DNA of 39,198 nt, taken from positions 1 through 39,198 of the forward strand of contig NZ_JABFAU010000054.1 in the NCBI RefSeq assembly GCF_017168335.1, given 5' to 3'. The notes beneath the pieces are model-generated. The model did no database searches. It worked only from the letters and a program-made list of their open reading frames with translations, and had not been told where the DNA came from. Below, piece after piece: positions 34,981-39,198 of this stretch. Positions within the stretch are counted from its first letter, which is position 1. Each line of letters begins with the position of its first letter. The position numbers and the translations under genes are program-made. Origin of the DNA: Rhodococcus sp. KRD162 (GTDB taxonomy: Bacteria; Actinomycetota; Actinomycetes; Mycobacteriales; Mycobacteriaceae).

Positions 34981-35295
34981 TCAAAGGGATTCGGGCACAG
35001 CCATACTCAGCAGGTGGTAGCTCAGGCACTTGCCATGTCCGTCGAGAACAGGGCTGCCTGTCACTCCCCCGCCGAGCACGCCGGGTAACTCGAACACCAA
35101 CCCGGAGACCAACGGCATGTCGGTGCGGCGTACGTCTCCGGTGACCAACGGTGCGAAATGCGCGGCAACGGCATCGACGGTCATTGTGCGAGAAAGTAAC
35201 TCGTAGTCCTCGTCGGTTCGCGGGAACACCGCGAGAATGAGAGTGTGGCCCTTGTCCCCGGTTCGCACGTCGGCGAGATCGTCGACAGTCCTCAT
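34981..35295 (-). CDS. AtuA-related small protein
   Basis: A 104-residue protein. The start MRTVDDLADVRTGDKGHT and the later GDVRRTDMPL and LPGVLGGGVTGSPVLDGHGK match the small proteins that accompany AtuA. ATG 35295 overlaps the AtuA stop (ATGA), and the pair usually acts together. Function is not established. Confidence 0.85.
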   Translation of the reverse strand: MRTVDDLADVRTGDKGHTLILAVFPRTDEDYELLSRTMTVDAVAAHFAPLVTGDVRRTDMPLVSGLVFELPGVLGGGVTGSPVLDGHGKCLSYHLLSMAVPESL

Positions 35296-36644
35296 ACCGT
35301 CACCTCCGTGGTGTGTACGGCGCTCGTCACCTGTGCACGTGGAATCAGACACGATCTGATCGCGAGCACCTCGGTGCTACTGCTTCGTGCTCCACCTCCG
35401 CCGGCCGGACCGTTGGTGTAGAGGCTTTCGACTTCCCACCCCACGAGTGCTGCGGTCTCCGCGTCGGGCACCTTCGCAGTCACACGCAGTCGCACCTCGG
35501 GGACCTCGGTAAGGGCCGAGAGTCCGCGGAATGCAGCGCCCGCGCCGATGTACTCGACGCCTACGTTCTCCGCCGGTATTCCGTGTACCTCCCACAGTCG
35601 TTGCTGCACGATCTCTCCGGCCAGCTGCGCGCGTTGCAGGGCGCGTGGCCCGGCATAGCTGATCTGCCCCTCACCGAGCCAACCGCCGCGGAATCCGAGG
35701 GTCACTTTCAGCTCATCCGGCCGTGTGCTGCCCGTCGCCCCGGACACCGCCACCCGGTCGGGTCCGATGGTCTCGAACGACACTCCGGTGAAGTCGGCCG
35801 TCACGTCCGGTGTCAAGTACCTGGCTGGATCGCCGACCTCGTAGAGCAACTGCTCGGCGCATGTCCGCCGTGACAGCTCCCCGCCGGTGCCTTCCACTTT
35901 GCCGAATTCGGCTGTGCCATCGGCCCGTACCTCCCCGAACGGAAAGCCCAGATTCGCCAGACCCCGCACAGGCTTGGTGACCGGATCCGCGAAGTAGCCA
36001 CCGGTCAGTTGGCCCGCACACTCGAGTAGATGTCCGACGGCCGTCCCCGCACCGAGTGTCTCCCAATCCTGCCCGGCCCAACCGAATTCGTGCATCAGCG
36101 GCGCGAGGTACAGCGCCGGATCGGCAAGTCGGCCGGTGACGATCACGTCGGCATCGACGTCGAGCGCCGGCAAGACCGCATCGGCCCCGATGTACGCGTT
36201 GGCCGACACCAGTTCCTCGGAATGCTCCGACAGCGGGCGGCCAGTCTCCCACACCACCGGGTCGATCCGGCGCACCGCGTCGAGCACGTCGTCGCCGGTG
36301 ACTGCAGCGATGCGCACCGAACGCGAGCACACCTGCTCCGCCACCTGCGCTACGACCGCCGCTGCCGCAACAGGATTCGCGGCTCCGGAGTTGGTGACGA
36401 CGGTGATGCCTTGCTCCGTCGTCGCCCCGAGAACTGCACGCATCCGCGCTGCCAACAGAGGGTCGTAGCCCGCCGTGGGATCGAGCAATTTGCGTGCCTG
36501 CCCTGTCGCGACAGTCCGCTCCCCGAGGCACTCGAAGATGAGATAGTCGAGCTCACCTCGTTCGGCCAAGATCTGAGCGGGGTCGATGCGGTCGCCGGCG
36601 AAACCTGCTCCGGCCCCGAGCCGGATCGTTCCGTCGCGACTCAT
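35292..36644 (-). CDS. AtuA-family protein (acyclic terpene utilization type)
   Basis: A 450-residue protein. The opening LGAGAGFAGDRIDPA and ELDYLIFECLGERTVA are the AtuA N-terminal signature; ADVIVTGRLADPALYLAP and GQDWETLGAGTAVGHLLECAGQ follow in order. AtuA is needed for citronellol/geranyl degradation in Pseudomonas, but homologues occur with other carboxylate catabolic genes. ATG 36644 overlaps the transporter stop by ATGA. A frame upstream of this ATG runs inside the transporter gene. Confidence 0.9.
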   Translation of the reverse strand: MSRDGTIRLGAGAGFAGDRIDPAQILAERGELDYLIFECLGERTVATGQARKLLDPTAGYDPLLAARMRAVLGATTEQGITVVTNSGAANPVAAAAVVAQVAEQVCSRSVRIAAVTGDDVLDAVRRIDPVVWETGRPLSEHSEELVSANAYIGADAVLPALDVDADVIVTGRLADPALYLAPLMHEFGWAGQDWETLGAGTAVGHLLECAGQLTGGYFADPVTKPVRGLANLGFPFGEVRADGTAEFGKVEGTGGELSRRTCAEQLLYEVGDPARYLTPDVTADFTGVSFETIGPDRVAVSGATGSTRPDELKVTLGFRGGWLGEGQISYAGPRALQRAQLAGEIVQQRLWEVHGIPAENVGVEYIGAGAAFRGLSALTEVPEVRLRVTAKVPDAETAALVGWEVESLYTNGPAGGGGARSSSTEVLAIRSCLIPRAQVTSAVHTTEVTV

Positions 36645-38074
36645 GACGACCAGAGCGGGATAGCGCCGGTGGCCATGGCAACGCCGAGCATGCCGAGACT
36701 GATCAACCACGCCCACCCCAGCGTGTGCCGAATGTGCTTACCGATGTCGACTTTCGCGAGACCCACCAGAAGGTAGAACGCGCCGGTCATCGGGCTGATC
36801 GGGAATCCGACCGTTTCCTCACCGATGATCGAGGCCTGCGCCAGATCGAGTGCGCTGACACCGAATTGGTCACCCACCTCGATGAGGACCGGCAGCACGC
36901 CGAAGTAGTACGCGTCGGGCCCGAAGATCAGGCTCATCGGGACGGCGAACACGCCGACGATGAGCGGTAAGGCGGGGGCCATAGCGTCCGGAATGGCATT
37001 CGCCGCGCTGACCGCCATCGACTCGATCATGCCGCTTCCGTCGAGCACACCGAGCAAAACCCCTGCAGCTAACAACGTGCCGACCATCAGCATCGCGCCG
37101 ACGGCGTGAGCCTCGATGCGGGCGGACTGGGCCTTCATTCCGCGGTAGTTGACGAGGAGCGCCACGATAGCGGCGATGATGAAGCACGTTTCAGGAGGGG
37201 CGATAGCGGCGATCAACGCAGCCAACGTCGCGACTACCAGGAAGGCGTTGACCCAGAACAGCTTCGGCCGCAGCAGTGCTCGGTCACTCGACGCGGTTGC
37301 CGGACCGTCCGCATCGTCGCCGCCGGTCGACGGGCTGCCGGGCTCCTCGTTCGCGTCACCGGCTGCAGATCCGGTAGCCCCGGATCCAACGGACATGCGT
37401 TCGGCGACTCGCGCCGTCGACTCCTCCACGACGGCCGATGCATCGCCCGCGGCCACCTTGGCCAGACGGGTCCGCTCACGCCGACCCAGGTAGTAGGCAA
37501 CGCCCAGTGCCAATACGACCCCGGCGATCTGAGCAGGAATCAACGGGACCCACAGTTCGTTGGCGTCGACACCCAGAGTTGCTGCAGCGCGAGCAGTCGG
37601 ACCACCCCAGGGGACCATGTTCATCGCGCCGGCACCGAGACCGACACAGGTGGCCAGAACGAGCCTGCTCATACCAAGGCGTTCGTAGATCGGCAGCATC
37701 GCGGGAACGGCGATCAGGAACGTGGTTGCGCCGGCACCGTCGAGGTGAGCCACCACGGCGAGGGCAGTGGTCGCGACTGCCACTGTCGGCGGGGCGCTAC
37801 CCGCCCAGCGCACGATGCGGGCGATGATGGGATCGAACAGACCCGCGTCGCGCATGATTCCGAAGAACACGATCGCGAACAGGAACATCGCCGCGACACC
37901 CACCACTCCGCCGAGCCCGTCTTTGACGAACCCTGCCACCTCGGACGGCGAGTTGCCGGCCAGGAACGCTGCGGCGAGTGGGACACCCGCAAGCGCAACG
38001 ATGGCCGCGACACGTTGGGTGAACAACAGCAGCAGGATGATGGCAATCGTCCCGAAGCCGAGTAGTGACAGCAT
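36641..38074 (-). CDS. CitMHS-family citrate/H+ symporter-like transporter
   Basis: A 477-residue membrane protein with about 12 hydrophobic segments. Typical phrases are AHLDGAGATTFLIAVPAMLP, MNMVPWGGPTARAA, FGPDAYYFGVLPVL and GFPISPMTGAFYLLVGLAKVDIGKHI. CitMHS members carry citrate or related acids with a divalent metal. A loop of about 60 residues (225-285) is acidic and Ser-rich. The ATG at 38074 is preceded by AAGGAG with a five-base spacer. It leads the operon with AtuA and AtuA-related, divergent from LysR. Confidence 0.92.
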   Translation of the reverse strand: MLSLLGFGTIAIILLLLFTQRVAAIVALAGVPLAAAFLAGNSPSEVAGFVKDGLGGVVGVAAMFLFAIVFFGIMRDAGLFDPIIARIVRWAGSAPPTVAVATTALAVVAHLDGAGATTFLIAVPAMLPIYERLGMSRLVLATCVGLGAGAMNMVPWGGPTARAAATLGVDANELWVPLIPAQIAGVVLALGVAYYLGRRERTRLAKVAAGDASAVVEESTARVAERMSVGSGATGSAAGDANEEPGSPSTGGDDADGPATASSDRALLRPKLFWVNAFLVVATLAALIAAIAPPETCFIIAAIVALLVNYRGMKAQSARIEAHAVGAMLMVGTLLAAGVLLGVLDGSGMIESMAVSAANAIPDAMAPALPLIVGVFAVPMSLIFGPDAYYFGVLPVLIEVGDQFGVSALDLAQASIIGEETVGFPISPMTGAFYLLVGLAKVDIGKHIRHTLGWAWLISLGMLGVAMATGAIPLWSS

Positions 38075-38125
38075 GTGATCTCCTTCATTGAATAAGACGA
38101 GTGTCGTGCAGATCACTTACGCAGT

Positions 38126-38139
38126 CCAACATCAGTTGG
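38126..38139. promoter_or_regulatory. Inverted repeat in the LysR/CitMHS divergent region
   Basis: CCAAC-ATCA-GTTGG forms a 14-bp dyad between the divergent genes. Such short dyads are typical LysR binding sites, so the regulator next door may bind here to control the transporter operon and itself. TAGATT at 38143-38148, eight bases from the GTG start at 38157, could be a -10 box for a nearly leaderless LysR mRNA. Confidence 0.45.
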
Positions 38140-38156
38140 GTATAGATTCATGCACC

Positions 38157-39050
38157 GTGGGCATAAACCTGGGGATTGCACATCTACGAGCCGTCGTCGC
38201 ACTAGCCGATCATGCGAGCTTCACCGCGGCGGCCGCGTGGCTGCAGGTCTCCCAACCGAACCTGAGCCGTACCGTCGCCGAGGCCGAGCGCCGTCTGGGC
38301 GTGCGACTGTTCGTGCGCACCACCCGCAGCGTCGACCTCACCGGCGATGGACACGAAGTGACGGCCTATGCCCGTCGGGTACTGCTCGAGTTCGATGACG
38401 GCCTCGAGCAGATCGGACGCTTCGTCTCGGGCGACCGAGGAACCGTGACGATCGCGTGCCTACCGTCGATCGCGGCGACCTTCCTCCCGCAGTACATCGT
38501 GAACTTCCGCAACAGCCATCCCGACGTCTCGGTACACATCAAGGACGGTCTGCGCGACGACGTGGTGGCGTCCGTCCGCGACGGCTCCGTGGATTTCGCA
38601 GTGGTGGCAGCCTCGGGTCGAGCGAACGACCTGATGCGCACGACAGTCAGCGCCGATGCGTTCGTCTGCGCGCTACCGTCGAATCACGCTCTGGCACAGC
38701 GCAAGAGCCTGGCGTGGTCCGACCTCGCCGACGAGCGCTTCATCGCATTCGGCCCTGAATCGAGCATCGCGTCGCACGTGCGACTGGCACTGGAAAACGC
38801 GGGAGTCGATGTCGGACCGTCGGTTCAGGCGCACAACGTAGCCGCCGTGGCGGGCCTGACCGCGGCGGGACTCGGCATCACCGTCGTCCCGGAATTGGTG
38901 GTGCCGATGATGTCGTTCGCGAACCTCGTCTATCTGCCGATCGAGCCGACGATCCACCGCACCATTTCGGTCGTGCAATTGCCCGGGCGACGCCAGAGCG
39001 CTAGTTGTTCGGCCTTTCTCGACATCCTTGTGCCGCCCCCGAAAGGTTGA
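38157..39050 (+). CDS. LysR-family transcriptional regulator
   Basis: A 297-residue protein. The winged HTH is at about 5-62, with LADHASFTAAAAWLQVSQPNLSRTV and LGVRLFVRT; the LysR substrate domain covers about 90-290. The start is likely GTG 38157 (VGINLGIAHLRAVVAL), because upstream codons do not fit the family and there is no ribosome-binding site further up. Divergent from the CitMHS operon, which it probably regulates in response to a substrate acid. Confidence 0.9.
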   Translation: MGINLGIAHLRAVVALADHASFTAAAAWLQVSQPNLSRTVAEAERRLGVRLFVRTTRSVDLTGDGHEVTAYARRVLLEFDDGLEQIGRFVSGDRGTVTIACLPSIAATFLPQYIVNFRNSHPDVSVHIKDGLRDDVVASVRDGSVDFAVVAASGRANDLMRTTVSADAFVCALPSNHALAQRKSLAWSDLADERFIAFGPESSIASHVRLALENAGVDVGPSVQAHNVAAVAGLTAAGLGITVVPELVVPMMSFANLVYLPIEPTIHRTISVVQLPGRRQSASCSAFLDILVPPPKG

Positions 39051-39078
39051 ATGGCCCAATCACACCGTCTGGGCAGTT

Positions 39079-39198
39079 TCAAGCGGTCGTTGCAACGATT
39101 AGCTCGTTGATCACTTTTGCTGGTGAGTTCCAGCCTAGCGTTCGGCGGGGGCGGTCGTTGAGTTCGTCGGCGACCGCTTGAAGCCGCTCTGCGGTATG
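39079..39198 (-). mobile_element. 3' end of an IS30-family transposase (runs off the window)
   Basis: The minus strand encodes the last 39 codons (AERLQAVADELNDRPRRTLG then WNSPAKVINELI) to TGA at 39079-39081. LNxRPRxxLGW is the C-terminal signature of IS30 transposases. Only the 3' end is visible. The region 39051-39078 probably holds the outer inverted repeat but this cannot be confirmed with the other end missing. Confidence 0.8.

Noticed and set aside
37106..38065. A 319-codon plus-strand open frame opposite the CitMHS gene
   Set aside because: Antisense of a membrane protein; composition rich in Arg, Gly, His and Asp, as expected of a shadow frame.

Overview
The window is high-GC actinobacterial chromosome, most like Rhodococcus or a close Corynebacteriales/Mycobacteriales relative. 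This rests on GTG/TTG starts, short ATGA/GTGA gene overlaps, GlxA-type and LysR regulators, a WXG100-type secretion cassette and an SAV_915-like protein. No rRNA, tRNA or CRISPR array was recognised. Species was inferred from gene content only.

Left part (1-17.2 kb) is a defence island. A minus-strand set runs leftwards: a 1631-aa SF1 helicase with a C-terminal PD-(D/E)xK-type nuclease domain (layout like Hhe), an SF2 helicase overlapping it by ATGA, then a DrmD-type SNF2 helicase overlapping by TGATG an adenine DNA methyltransferase (DrmMI-type) that runs off the left edge. The last two are the diagnostic pair of class 1 DISARM; drmA/drmB/drmC, if present, would lie to the left. Divergent from the helicase-nuclease is a GmrSD-type (DUF262-DUF1524) protein with a C-terminal RAMA-like module, followed by a DUF3883 gene broken by one in-frame TAA. 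Next is an AT-richer gene for a CBS-pair protein with a HEPN-like RNDVMH motif.

Middle part (17.4-25.9 kb) is accessory and partly decayed. An imperfect 260-bp direct repeat (17591-17850 and 20025-20285) flanks a membrane protein of unknown function and a uracil-DNA-glycosylase-like protein. The right copy carries the start of an intact 257-aa gene; the left copy is its truncated, frameshifted 5' end. Then come a beta-lactamase-fold lipoprotein overlapping an ArsR-like regulator (with a 14-bp perfect palindrome upstream), a remnant of a second serine hydrolase, a GNAT acetyltransferase, an exported ParB/Srx-like protein, a strong hairpin terminator and an HNH endonuclease.

From 26.1 to 28.4 kb lies a four-gene overlapping operon that looks like a type VII secretion substrate cassette: SAV_915-like protein, small helical partner, WXG-like protein with glycine-rich hydrophobic C-terminus, and a two-helix membrane protein that could be immunity.

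The right part (28.5-39 kb) is mostly ordinary metabolism: DoxX-like protein, nitroreductase and proline iminopeptidase-like hydrolase, isochorismatase-family hydrolase divergent from a GlxA-type regulator that overlaps a membrane-anchored class III nucleotide cyclase, a secreted CocE-type hydrolase, and a catabolic operon (CitMHS transporter, AtuA, AtuA-related) divergent from a LysR regulator. The 3' end of an IS30-family transposase lies at the right edge.
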